Shown here: piece by piece, positions 1 to 17,200 of the stretch
Position numbering within the stretch: position 1 is the first letter of the stretch
How the letters are laid out: each line of letters begins with the position of its first letter
NCBI GenBank assembly: GCA_018292915.2
Contig: JACVVK020000485.1
Coordinates: forward strand, 162,001-226,000
Source of the DNA: Batillaria attramentaria
Taxonomy: Eukaryota > Mollusca > Gastropoda > Batillariidae
DNA: 64,000 nt
Direction: 5' to 3'
Position numbers and translations under genes: made by a program
Notes under the pieces: generated by a model
The model's database searches: none
The model's input: only the letters and a program-made list of their open reading frames with translations
Told to the model about the DNA's origin: nothing

Positions 1-473
1 ACTTCGCATCTTCAACTCCAACGTGAAGTCAGTTCTGCTCTACGGATGCGAAACATGGAGGACAACGAAGACAATGCAGCAGAAGATCCAGACATTTCTC
101 AACACCTGTCTGAGGCGCATCTTCAACATCCGATGGCCAGAGAAGATCCGGAATGAAGAGCTGTGGGAGCGAGCGGGGCAGGAACCAGTGGCCAAGCAGA
201 TCCTGCGGAGGAAGTGGGGCTGGATTGGACACACCCTCAGGAAGCCAGCATCCAGCACCACACGCCAAGCCCTGACATGGAACCCGCAGGGGAAAAGGAA
301 GAGAGGCCGGCCTCGCAACAGCTGGAGGCGGGACACTGAGGCAGAGCTATGTAAGCAGGGGACCAACTGGACTGGAGTGGCAAGACTAGCCCAGAACAGA
401 GTGCGATGGCGAAGGGTTGTCGATGGCCTATGCTCCACGTGGAGCCAAGGGCCTAAGTGAAGTGAAGTGACAT
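1..473 (+). mobile_element. 3' end of an RTE-like LINE
   Basis: The window opens inside a non-LTR retrotransposon. The reading frame is open from base 2 to the stop at 458-460, and just before the stop begins a short tandem repeat of the unit AAGTG (about three units, 454-469). A short tandem-repeat tail instead of poly(A) is typical of RTE-clade LINEs, which is known biology. The 5' part lies outside the window, so length and activity cannot be judged. The tail differs from the (ACCC)n tail of the SINE-A copies, so this LINE is unlikely to be their mobilising partner. Confidence 0.82.
2..460 (+). CDS. LINE reverse transcriptase, C-terminal fragment
   Basis: About 152 codons of the C-terminal region of a non-LTR endonuclease/reverse-transcriptase polyprotein, 5' truncated by the window edge. 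The translation shows the hallmark LLYGCETW segment soon after the catalytic RT domain, then a basic region with WPEKIRNEELWERAG, a WGWIGHTLR segment, and KRKRGRPRNSW before the WRRVVDGLCS end. This order is characteristic of RTE/BovB-like elements in molluscs and other animals. The frame has no internal stop or frameshift in the visible part, so the copy may be young. The catalytic YADD motif would lie upstream of the window and cannot be seen. Confidence 0.85.
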   Translation, partial: LRIFNSNVKSVLLYGCETWRTTKTMQQKIQTFLNTCLRRIFNIRWPEKIRNEELWERAGQEPVAKQILRRKWGWIGHTLRKPASSTTRQALTWNPQGKRKRGRPRNSWRRDTEAELCKQGTNWTGVARLAQNRVRWRRVVDGLCSTWSQGPK

Positions 474-1334
474 AAACCACGTTAATCAGAAAAAGGAGCA
501 GTATTGCGTATCTGATCCATTTTCAGGGTGATTACTAATATTGTCAATGCATGTGTCACATATCATATAAGACAGATGTTCTGCTTTCTCTCTTTGTGAC
601 GGGCAAAGTGCAATCATGTCATGTACTGAACATTTCATTGTGCTGCTTTTGTTTTTGTTTTTTTTATTATAAAAATTATTAGCTACTGTTTCAGGCTTAC
701 ATATTCCTACTGACTTATTAAAGTCTTGATTTGGAGATTGGTGTGTTTGTGTGTGTGTGCTTCTTAATTTGCTCTCCTAGTCGTGAGTTTGATTCCCACT
801 GGCCGCCTAGGGCCAAATATTTGCGCTAGCCTTTGTCTCGTTTCCCTGCTATACAGTAGCACAGAGGTGGGGTTTGCAATTGGCATGGCACATGAAAACA
901 AGACTATATTTCTAAATACTGACAATCTAGGAGTGCCTGTGATATGTCTCTGCTTTGATTGTATCCAAAACATTGATACTCTGTTCATAATTTTGCCACC
1001 AAAAACAATTCCTAAGCGCAATAGGGGACACAACTCTAATTTTTCATTACTATCTGCGTTTCCCTAGCTGATCATCAAGTTGTACTAAAGTAGGCTACTG
1101 ATACACTGTTGAATCACACGATTTTCGGGCTGCACACGGATAGTTGGCGGATAAACCTATGGCAAGGGGGGCAAAAAGCCATAGCCAACCGTAACTTGGT
1201 TTTAATGTTGCTCGGTCCACGCAGGGACTTACCGTCATAGATAAGTCCACGGTAGGCAGAGCTTCCCCTCTAATCGACGTCCCCGATTACTCATGGGTTG
1301 CCCAAACTAGGTCCACGGCATCTCAGTGCCTTTA
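474..1334. other. Non-coding stretch with SINE fragment and small hairpins
   Basis: No coding exon is recognisable. A SINE-A fragment lies at 779-850 and a short GT run near 740. At 1143-1189 a two-part foldback occurs: GTTGGC and CTATGGC pair with GCCATAG and GCCAAC. At about 1219-1250 GGACTTA pairs with TAAGTCC. Their meaning is unknown. Confidence 0.4.
779..850 (+). mobile_element. SINE-A fragment
   Basis: A degraded piece of the tRNA-derived SINE. It keeps the B-box-like GAGTTTGATTCCC and the diagnostic GGGCCAAATATTTG plus CTAGCC TTTGTCTCGTTT, but lacks the A-box head and the ACCC tail. Confidence 0.6.
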
Positions 1335-1621
1335 CAGGGGCGTAGGAACCACGGGGGCCCAGGCCCCCGTTCGATTTTTGAAAGGGGGGCCCCGAATATC
1401 TTTGGGCCCCCCTTGCTTTTGATAAGAGGAGAGGGGGCCCACCAGTGGTGGGGCCCCCCTGCTCTGCTGTCGCAGGACACAATCTTTGGCAGTCAACACA
1501 CACACACACAAACACACACACCTCCTCCCCCCCCCCCCACACACACCCTTCTTCACCCCGGCCGTATGGCTCACCCGACTTAGTGGGCCCCCCTTCCTCT
1601 CAGCATCTTCCTACGCGCCTG
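1335..1621. mobile_element. hAT-like non-autonomous element (MITE)
   Basis: The left end reads CAGGGGCGTAGGAA and the right end is the reverse complement of CAGGCGCGTAGGAA, so the terminal inverted repeats match at 13 of 14 bases. The interior is rich in GGGGGGCCC tracts next to both ends and holds a CA-rich microsatellite near 1495-1545. A CAGGGGCGTAG terminus is known from hAT-like repeats of marine invertebrates. The flanks share CTTTA but do not give a clean 8-bp duplication, so the superfamily call is tentative. There is no transposase frame. Confidence 0.55.
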
Positions 1622-2580
1622 CTTTACTGAGTTGTTGCTCTATACATCGAACTAGATGTGATGTCCCTGCTCTCGCTAATAACACTGACTGACTGGATCA
1701 AGCGGGTATGCAACAGGCTTGCTGCAACGACTGATCAGACTTCCGCGGTGTCAGCTGAGAGTTCAGAGAAGCGCTTGCTCCAGGCATTAGGCGTACTACC
1801 CCCGACAATCGGTTACTTCCCCTCCTACTAAGCGTGTCGGCGTCTGTCGTCTGTCACTTGCTGTCGCGCAACTTAACCGGGCGCCGCTCTCGACCGAGTC
1901 GTAACAGGCGGAAACAGCGACAGCAGACAGCGGGACTCAACAACAGGTGGGTGGAAAACTTTATCTCATACGATACATATGTTGAACACGATCGGCTGGC
2001 AAGATTGGCTTTGTCGGCCGCCGCAGGGCGGCTCTCGATTCAGAGAGGACCTCAGTGATAAACGGCTTCGGTTCTCAGTCGCCTGGATAACAGCGTGACT
2101 TTAGGTCATAGGTCAAACATGCCTCAAGTTGTGTTGAGCGCACGGCCTGGGTTGGTAAACAAAGTTGTATCTGTTTTTTGACCGAGAGAGACAGAGAGAG
2201 AGAGAGGCCGCGGCGGCCGGATACTGAACTGAGGCAGCCCCCGGCGACGGAGACTGAGAAGACGGAGACTGAGAGAGACCGACGGAGAGACACTGAATGA
2301 CAATGATTTTTTGCCGGTTTTCCACCAGCTGACGGGGAGACAATGAATCTTTATTTCAGTCTCAACTGACGGTATAAGTCTTGGCTTGAGCACCATGTTT
2401 CAACTTGCCGTTGCTCTACTCAGTACTAAAAAAAACCTGATGTGAACGGCAACAGAAATGAGTAAGAAAGATCTAAGAACTTCGGCCGGAACTGAATCAC
2501 TGAGTATACTAAGGAAGAAGAACTTGAAAATGTAGAAGCAAATTACACAATCTTTTCAAAAGTTCAACTGACGTCTCACA

Positions 2581-2581
<1 letters not shown>
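1622..2581. other. Unassigned non-coding DNA
   Basis: No exon with supportable homology was seen. The stretch is GC-mixed and contains purine-rich GAGA-type runs at about 2183-2300. Confidence 0.35.
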
Positions 2582-2670
<89 letters not shown>

Positions 2671-2672
2671 AC

Positions 2673-2703
<31 letters not shown>

Positions 2704-2763
2704 TGACACACACTGACCGCCACACTGACATACACACACACACACTGACACACACACACAGAG
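2582..2763. repeat. Compound (CA)n microsatellite with CTGA interruptions
   Basis: A CG-alternating start followed by long CA blocks, interrupted repeatedly by CTGA or CTGTGA. The apparent long reading frames on the minus strand across it are repeat artefacts. Confidence 0.95.
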
Positions 2764-3086
2764 CACTGAATGTATTTGAGCATTACTGCTGCTCACATGA
2801 GCAAACATTGTCATATCAGATGTTAGGAGAGGCGTAAAGTTGAACAGAGAGAGAGAGAGAGAGGGGTATTTCAGCTGACTCATTTGGGAGTCACGGTCAC
2901 GGTCACGCTGTTGACAACTAAGCGCCAAAAGAGACTGCACGTTGATTTGGATAACCACATTATAAGCTATCAGTGAACCGTAATGGGCTTTCGTCTGCCA
3001 CTGAGGTCTGAAACTCTGAAAAAACTGTGACCGGCGGCACCAAAGGGCAATCAATCAGTCGCGGAACACTGACTCAAACCTCACTC

Positions 3087-3152
3087 CATCCCTGTACCCG
3101 GGGCCGACGCTACTCAAGGGTAGCGTCCGCCCCGGGTCACAGTACAGGGATG
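3087..3152. repeat. 66-bp foldback hairpin
   Basis: CATCCCTGTAC and GACGCTAC on the left pair with GTAGCGTC and GTACAGGGATG on the right, with CCGGGGC/GCCCCGG in between, leaving a very short loop near TCAAGG. The CCTCACT flank occurs on both sides. A further GGTACAGGGATGG copy of the outer arm lies near 3370-3382. Confidence 0.75.
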
Positions 3153-3768
3153 ACCTCACTTTACTGACGTCTCACAGTCGCAGTCTGAAGGTCAGACAAA
3201 AGAATGCGAGAGCGCATCTGTCCAGGCTTGAGCAACTTGAACTTTGACTGACCAGAGTCGCGTTTGCCGCGATTCATCATTCAGTCAGTCTTTGCTCGGT
3301 GACGCAACGTTGACAGTGAGGTCAGTCTCGGCTTCAGTTGCCAGTCAGTCCGACCGCAGTTCCGTCCCAGGTACAGGGATGGTCCATCACTGACTGGTCA
3401 GACTGGAGACTCAAAAATTCTGTCATCTGACACGACGTGCCATTATAGACATGCACTGCAGCCAAGTTAAATGTTAACCCTACGGCCATATACATTCAGT
3501 TGCGAACAAGACTAGCTGCCGCGTCTCCGGCCACTGCATTCACACGACTGGGCCCGGCTTGGAGTTACATTCTGCAGCTGTCGCCACATTTCAACACAAC
3601 AGTATGCACACATTTCAAAGTTTGTCGAATCACTTACGTACTCGACGAATGTTGACATTTACAGACTGCGGCTGAGCACGGTGATCAAACGCCGGTTTCC
3701 ACTGAATTTCACGTACGTACACCACGCGCATCTCTTGCTAGTCCTAACCGTCATAGCTGACCCATCAG

Positions 3769-3970
3769 CAGGGTTGCACGTTTAAGTCGGTCCGCCCAGG
3801 ACATTGACGTATAAAAATTTCAAATGTCCTATTTTTCCCACCTCAAGCGGACATTTGTCCTATTAAAAATTGTATTGCCACTAAGTGGCCAGGACACTGT
3901 GTCCTATCATTCACTTTGCTGTTTCCAGGACACTTTGTCCTATAGAAGCTGTGGAAAATGTGCAACCCTG
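3769..3970. mobile_element. Short hAT-like MITE with internal GGACA/TGTCC repeats
   Basis: Ends are CAGGGTTGCAC and GTGCAACCCTG, a perfect 11-bp inverted repeat. The flanks carry CATCAG on both sides; counting the shared CA this gives an 8-bp CATCAGCA at 3763-3770 and 3971-3978, the length expected for hAT. The inside contains about five variants of a small palindrome of the form GGACA-n-TGTCCTAT. It has no coding capacity. Confidence 0.72.
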
Positions 3971-4217
3971 CATCAGCAGCAGTGGTAGCCGGGTCCGTAT
4001 TGCTCCGTTAGTATACTGACAGGGCTTACAATCTCCCACATTTGGCTGAACTTTTTCCTCTCCCCGAAAAGTGTTTCCTCTCATGAAACACTTTAAAATC
4101 ATGCCAAAATGCGCCAAATCCCGCACAGGTCTTGGTCTAATTAATTTTTTTTTTTTAAATCCGGCACTAAATGCTACACACTTCGGTTTTCCTCCTTTAG
4201 GATCATGAACCAATTGA

Positions 4218-4391
4218 GGGAAGCCGGGATAGCCGAATGGTAGAGCGTTGGACTTGCAATGCTCGGGTCGTGAGTTCGAATCCCGGCTGGGGCCAAATAT
4301 TTGTGCTAGCCTTTTTCTCGTTGCCCCGTCTTTGATATCGCCGAATGCCTGGTGGAAAAGGACGTTAAACTCCTAAACACCCCACCCACCC
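4218..4391 (+). mobile_element. SINE-A copy
   Basis: A full-length tRNA-derived SINE: A-box-like TAGCCGAATGG, B-box GAGTTCGAATCCC, then the non-tRNA body GGGGCCAAATATTTG, CCCCGTCTTTGATATC and GGTGGAAAAGGACGTTAAAC, and an ACCC tail. The anticodon-loop position differs from the other copies (CTTGCAA rather than CTTCTAA), showing it is not a tRNA gene. Confidence 0.86.
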
Positions 4392-4581
4392 AGGACCATT
4401 TGAAGCCGGCCCGGACTGTATAGCCGTATCGGGCGAACCGCCTATACCAACACATTTAGTATGGTTCGCCTGGCTTAGTTCGGTTTAGGTTTAGGGTTGG
4501 GTTACCTTGTCACAGTCGCGTGGTGCAATCGCTGTGTCGTTTTGTACGGTCATGGTGCGGCATTTACTCAGTGACACGAGG

Positions 4582-4761
4582 GGGGAGCCGGGGTTGCCGA
4601 ATGGTAGAGCGTTGGACTTCTAATGCTCTAGTCGCTTCGTATCCCGGTTGGGGCCAAATATTTGTGCTGGCTTTTTCATCGTTGCCCCGTCTTTGATATC
4701 ACCCGTGTGTGGTGGAAAAGGACGTTAACCCCCCCCCCCCCAACCCCCAAACACCCACCCA
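4582..4761 (+). mobile_element. SINE-A copy with 9-bp target duplication
   Basis: A complete SINE-A unit with head, body and ACCC tail. It is bounded by GACACGAGG at 4573-4581 and 4762-4770, which fixes the insertion boundaries. A run of C residues interrupts the tail region near 4730-4741. Confidence 0.92.
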
Positions 4762-4770
4762 GACACGAGG

Positions 4771-10167
<5,397 letters not shown>

Positions 10168-10202
10168 AAGAAACGCTTCCTGGCTGGAACAGGGAGAGAA
10201 AC

Positions 10203-10391
10203 ATGGAAGACAGTCAGGACCTTACGGAACTGGGCAGCAGCCTGCGTGACAGGGGCTCCAGTGAGGACGGAGAGGAACTTGAAGCCGGGAACGGAGACAT
10301 TCAGGATGGCAGAAACAAGCCCAGTGGCAACATGCACGAGTCGGCATCCACCTACTTCAACGAGCGCATTCCCATTCCAGATGCTTCCAGC
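10203..10391 (+). CDS. SLC11 coding exon 1 (residues 1-63)
   Basis: Cytosolic N terminus, acidic and low in hydrophobic residues, ending [13 protein letters not shown]. The acceptor is TTTCTCAG before 10168 and the donor is AGC|GTATGT. It ends in phase 0. Confidence 0.92.
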
Positions 10392-11919
10392 GTATGTAGA
10401 CAATGAAGCTTGTACTCTGGTAATGGTCGACATTTGAAGCACCGACGAATTAAGTTCTGTTTCATTTTGCTGTGTGGCTGAACGTGTCCTGATATTCTTT
10501 GGTCTGTTCACGAAAGGAATGAATATTTTTGTACATGTAATAATAGTATTCTCACTATTATATTTATTTGTTTCATTTGCTAAACATGAATGTAACACAA
10601 CAGGATTGAAATCAGTTTTGTAGTGCTTGTAAGGTTCACTGTTGTATCATTTGATGCAAGCCAATTTGCTTCAGTTTTGCAATTTTATGATTGGAGTCAT
10701 ATTGTCAGATATGAGAATACAACTAGTATACTCGAGTAGAATTTCGTTTTCTTCTCATTTTTCAAGGCATTTTTGCTCAACTTCATGTGTTTGTAGACAA
10801 CCTTTAGTTTTCGGAAGCTATGGGCATTTACCGGTCCAGGATTTCTGATGAGCATTGCTTACCTCGACCCTGGCAACATCGAGTCTGACCTCCAGTCTGG
10901 TGCAGTGGCCAAGTTCAAGGTAAAGTACCTATGTTATGTTACATCACTTTGATAGAGGTACATGATGTCAGGTAGTTTTTAGTCAGTGCCTGTTGTGATA
11001 ACAGTGTAGATTGGACAGAACTGAATGAAAGCATTGTCTGATGAAGTTTGCTTGCCTGTTTGTCTAAAATCTATGACCTGATACGTGGAACTACCTGAAG
11101 ACATGAGACTTCATGTCCCAGGCCATTCAGTCTTGAAACTAGGCCAAGAAAGCACAAGCTGTCCGGTTAACAGCATAGGTTTGGGACAGTGTGCAGGCTG
11201 CCTCAGGGCTGAGGTATATCTTTTGGGTCCATAACTTACTATGACAGCACAAACAAAAAATGATATGGCGCATAAGCTGTCAAGAGTGTGGCTGCCTCCG
11301 TTTGGAACAACCTGCTAATTTACATCAAGTAAGGTTCTGCGACAGCCATTTTCTTCAGGCTGATCACCCTCTCTTCTCAAGGTTCCAATTTCTCTGTGTC
11401 TGTGACCCTGTCTCTCTCTTTTCTCCCATCCCAAAAGGGCCGTGATCAATGGCACACCATTGCATGGAAGGTCTGGCAACAACTAGCCAATCATCATCAT
11501 CACTGCCATCGTCATCATCACCATCTCCACGAGCATCACCACCAGCACCAAACCACTCGATGATCACCTGATCTGTTTCATGTTGCAGTTGCTGTGGGTG
11601 TTGATGCTGGCCACCATCCTGGGGTTGTTGATGCAGCGGTTGGCGGCACGGCTGGGTGTGGTGACCGGGATGCACCTGGCAGAGGTGTGTTACCGCCAGT
11701 ACCCGGCCGTCCCTCGCGTCATTCTCTGGATCATGGTGGAGATCGCCATCATCGGCTCGGACATGCAGGAGGTGATCGGAACAGCCATTGCCTTCTACCT
11801 CCTGTCTAACGGAAAGTGAGTGGGATTCACCTTGGTGTCTGCATTAGCTGTGCCTGTCTTGTATTCTTTTGGGGGGACTTTGTTTTGTTTTTCAGTAGAT
11901 GTGGGTTTAAATGGAGACT

Positions 11920-11952
<33 letters not shown>

Positions 11953-12349
11953 AAGGAGATTTATGGAGCTGGAAGAGGAATTACATCGGTGTGTTCTGAT
12001 ATTTGCTGTGCGTTTGAGAGGTGAGTGGTCTGTGTGCTGTGGGGTTTGAGGTGAGATGGGGGTGGTGGTGTTTCGGGGGGGGGGGGGGGGGGGATTCGCT
12101 AATAGTTAGCTGTACTCATTTCTGTAGCATCAAAATAATGATCACAGTACAGATTTTGCATTCTGTCTTCAGAACTGTATCAGAGTAATGTGTGTTGATT
12201 TTGCTACCGTAGGATTCCACTGTATGGAGGCGTGTTGATCACCATCGCGGACACATTCACTTTCCTGCTGATAGACAAGTATGGACTGCGCAAACTAGAG
12301 GTCTTCTTCTGCTTCCTCATCACTGTCATGGCAGTCACTTTTGGATATG

Positions 12350-12430
<81 letters not shown>

Positions 12431-14244
12431 GGTTATGAACTGTGCCGAGTGGTGGGGTGGGGTGGTGGTCATGTTTTGTTCAGAGTGGTGGTGTGGTGGT
12501 GTGGTGTTTGGAGTGGTGGTGGTGTGTGCAGAATAGGGATGTGGTGTGCAGAGTGGTACATGTAGTGTGATAGTGTGGTGTGCAGACCAGCGGCGTGATG
12601 TACACACTGGTGTTGTGTGCAGAATAGGGATGTGGTGCACAGACTGGTGATGTGGTGTGCAGAATAGGCATGTGGTGTGCAGGTTGGTGGTATGATGTGG
12701 AAATTGATGTGTGGTGTGCAGAATAGGGATGTGGTGTGGTGGGTGTGTAGTGTAATTTTGTGGTGTGTAGACCAGCGGGGTAGCGTGGTGTACAGTCTGA
12801 TGGTGTGGTGGGTGTACATGTGTAGTGTGATGGTGTGGTGTGCACACCAGTGATATGGTGTACAAACTGGTGGTGTGATGTAGTGTACAGTCTGGTGGTG
12901 ACACCTGTTTATGTGGTGTGATTAAGGACTTTGGAAATCTTTTGGAAACGTTTGACAATATTGTTGCAGTACATTGTGGTAGCCCCAAATCAAGGCCAGG
13001 TGCTGAAGGGACTGTTTGTACCATACTGTGAGAACTGCGGTCCTGACCAGCTACTACAGGCTGTGGGCATTATCGGCGCCATCATTATGCCTCACAACAT
13101 TTACCTACATTCTGCACTTGTTAAGGTATTGCGTCTTTACCATGATGTCTGGTTGTTCCTACTTGTCAGTAGTGTTGAATAGATATTTACAGGGTAGAGT
13201 GCTTTTCCACCTTTTCCACTGATGTGCTCAAAGAATTTTTATTCTGGCAATGCGAAAAAGCATTTTCCACTAATTAAAAGGAGTGTGGTATGCAGAAACA
13301 CCAGACCTTCCCCCCTCCCCTCCACCCATCCCCCGCAAAACAACAAAAACAATAAAAATTGTTGCATTGACTTAATTAAATTTACAATGAAATAATAAAA
13401 AAAAAAATTCTGAAACTGGTGTGCACTCTCTCTGTAGGAAAAAAAAATCTGATTACTCAGAACATGTATTTGTAAATCACACACCTTTTAAAAATTTTTC
13501 GCAGTATTTTTTCCTCTGCTGTCAACATACATGTACTTCTAATGAAGTCAGAAAGACAAGTATACTCTCTCAGAACGTTATTATGTGAACATGAACTGTT
13601 CTTTATTTTCTCCCTTCTTCCAGTCGCGACAAATAGACCGATCGAAGAAGGACGAGGTGAAAGAAGCCAACAAGTATTTCTTCATCGAAGCAGCCATTGC
13701 CCTTTTTGTCTCTTTCCTGATCAACGTGTTTGTCGTGTCCGTGTTTGCAGAGGGATTTTACGGGAAAACTGCGCCAGAAGTTGTGAGTGCTTTGCTTGTG
13801 TTTACACTCTCCTGCAGTCGGTGTGTGTCTGTCTCCCCTCCCCTCTCTCCTCTGTGCTCTAAATTTCTCTGTGTCTCGGTGTAAATAAGCAAGGTTGTTC
13901 CATGGAGAGAGTGGGTGTGCATGCGCTGACTCGGTCTCTGTCTCCCTTTGATGGTACACTGTACATGTAGCTAACTTTGCAAAGTCATGTTCCCTTGTTG
14001 CCATTCACATTAGGAGAAAAGACCAGTGCTGAATCGCATGCACTGCAGTTGAGTCAGCACAGCAACTTTTATTGCATCTTTGCAGAATTATTACATGTGT
14101 GTGGTAGTGGTTAAATCACACACACATGTGAATCTGGAACGCTTTATAAATCATTGTCAAGGCCGTATGGAGCATGCCGTAGTAAGGGTGCAGTGTTCTA
14201 AATTTGTGGAAACTGTTCCATACATATAATTTACACCACTTTAC

Positions 14245-14299
<55 letters not shown>

Positions 14300-17200
14300 A
14301 TGTGTGTCCCGGCTGTGAGTTACAGAAAATATATGTGTCATGTGCCAATGTTTGCATATTTATTTTCAGTACAACAATTGTCTGGCGCAGAACAACCCTC
14401 ATGCAGATGTTTTTAATGTAAGTGTTGCTCTTTTTAATATTATAGTCACGGTGGAAAATGTGCTGAAACTGTTCAAACCTTGTGTTCTAACATGTAATCA
14501 TCTAATCTGAATACATTGTAATAATGTCAAACATGTACAGTCTCAGTACATGTGTTGAGAATTTGAGAGTCATGCAGACATCAAGGTTCATTTTGTATAA
14601 GAGCTGTTGATAGAACTGTGAAATTCCAGTGAAGGTTTTCACTCTTTCACTCTTTTATTCACTTTTTAGCAGAACAAGTACCCACAGGTTAGATGGATCA
14701 GGGAAACTTGAACTTTGATTATTATGACTATCAGTGTTAATCTGGAAAGTTCACATTACAGCAGGTATGAATTGTTTTGCAGACCACGGAATTGTCTGTG
14801 GATATCTACAAGGGGGTAAGTGTTTCATTTACTGTGTACTATTTCTTACTCAGAGCACCATCTGTAATTCTGGAGGACAAATGATGCGTCCCTTTTCTTC
14901 GAGACTTCTTTTAATGTTGTTGTTGTTGTTGTTAAATATTTCAGTTAATTTCTTTTCAAAAGCAGAAGAAATACTCCTAAGTGTGATATATGCCTGGAAT
15001 TAATGAATAGTTTCATGATATTCATTGATTTGAACATTTATTTGTGGTATAATTGGGAGTGAGTTGAGCTCACAAAGCTGCCAGCATGCGTTTGAAAGAG
15101 CAGCAGCGATAATTTGTCAAAAGTTGCCATTATTTCTTGTAATATGCAAAAATTTGTCCACAAAATGTCACCATCATCTTCAGCAGTTTACGCCTGTCAA
15201 AGCGACGACAATTTTGGCTGTTTTAGGTGCAGAAATTGTGTACAGTGATCTCGTGAAATTTGTAACATTGCCGTGTGGGGCCTAGCTTGGTGAACACTCT
15301 GTATACCTACCGGCAGTCATGACTGGCCATGAGTGAAGTGTAGTGAATGTGTAGCGACCAGCTATGGCTACAATGGGTCCAACTGGAAATGATCCCTTGT
15401 ATAATATTTTGCACACTTTGCTCCACTTGGTCTCTGTGGGACAGCTGTAATACATGCTTTCATTACGTATGGATATAATCTTCCTGACATCCAAACAACA
15501 CATATCTGTGCTATTGTTTACAGGGCGTTTTCCTCGGCTGTCAGTTTGGACTAGCGGCCATGTACGTATGGGGCGTGGGCATTCTAGCAGCTGGTCAGAG
15601 CTCAACGATGACGGGCACGTACACAGGACAGTTCGTCATGGAGGGATTTCTCAACCTTCAGTGGAAGAGATGGCAGCGAGTTTTGCTGACACGGACGATC
15701 GCCATCATGCCCACAGTTTTTGTGGCAGTGTTTGAGGGCATCGATGACCTCACGACCATGAATGACCTTCTGAACGTCCTGATGAGTTTGCAGCTGCCCT
15801 TCGCTTTGTTGCCGATCCTGACCTTCACAAGTGCCTCACCCATCATGTCTGACTTTGCAAATGGCCGGTTAGTTTCTTTCAAGGCGTAAAGCTAACCCTT
15901 GCAAATGTTGTCTTCGGAAGTGTGAGCAAAACAAAATAATAGTTCCTTGACCTTTATGTTTTGCTCTGCTATATGTGTCTGCACACTTCAGATGTTTATC
16001 TAAGACATTTTCTATTTTCGGATTGTATGTGGAGCTGTTGCCTGGAATCCGATTCAGGTGTATTAATTAATTAACTGATGTAATTGTTCATTTAAGAAAA
16101 AAATCATTCCCGTTTTTATTCATTTAATAATTTCACTCGTTGATTTCATTTTGTCTGTCTGCAGCATCACCAAGTTAGTGGCAGGACTGTTATCGATATC
16201 GGTCATCATCATCAACCTGTACTTCGTTGTTGTCTACATTCACCAGCTGCCATCACACTGGTGGATCTACCTGCTCATTGCTGTCCTAGTTGTTGCGTAC
16301 CTGGCTTTTGTTGCCTACCTGGTAAGGAACGATCAGACACCCATACACACTTCATACCGCTCTTTTTTTTTTTTATTTGTATATTTAAAAATTTACTTCA
16401 TTATTGTTTTGGAGAGGACACTTCAGGTAGTAGGCAAGAAAATTTAATTTGTATTCTGTGAAAACTTGTTCCCTAGAATCATTTTTTATGGGGGACTCCT
16501 TACTTGCGAAAGAAGGATGGGTGACAGTTCTCCCAGTCATTAAAAAGTGAAGTGCACTTTACAGCTGCATACCTACAGATTAATGAAGATTTGGTATGTA
16601 ATCAGGTGTCATGTGAATATTTTGTTGTCATCCATTTATTTATTTTGTGTGTGTGTGTGTGGTAACAGGAAAAAATGTCTCTTTTTTTGTTTTTTTTTTG
16701 TTTTCCAGGCATTGCATTGCATGTACGCTATGGGAGCAACAATCCTCAAGCGGATACCAGTAAGTGAAAAGTTTATTTTGGAAAGCAACATTGATGGGAG
16801 TGTTGAAACTTAATTATGCCTTATCTCCTTGCTTTAGGTGCTGTTACATACATCTTAATAAAGAAAACAAGAATCAGATTTGAATTACATGTACAAAGTT
16901 TTACCACTTGCTTGACTGAATTCTGAGGTTGCTTCCCCTCCCCTATATATTCCTGAATTCAGTGCCACCCAACCGTCTCCTTTCCCAGCCTGAATTTTTT
17001 TTTTTTTTCAAGATATCTTCATCTAATGTGAACAACATGAACCTCAACGCTTCAAATATCACAACCCCCAACCTTCTTGCATTCATCCCATCATAAGTGC
17101 TTCAGGTGATAGTGTGTCGTCTTAAGTTCACAGGCGTGCATTCACAGATTCTGTTGCCCAAGATCAAAGTAACCATGCATCAGTGCACCACCACTAGCAG

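Noticed and set aside
2509..3054. 181-codon minus-strand frame
   Set aside because: Mostly Cys-Val repeats from a (CA)n microsatellite; no domain.
4218..4290. tRNA gene candidates in SINE-A heads
   Set aside because: The heads have A and B boxes but poor acceptor and anticodon stems, variable anticodons, the same 100-bp body and tail in every copy, and target duplications, so they are SINEs.
12335..13024. 229-codon minus-strand reading frame, His/Thr-rich
   Set aside because: It is translation of the GT microsatellite and the TGTGGTGTGCAG minisatellite in SLC11 intron 4 and overlaps exon 5 antisense.
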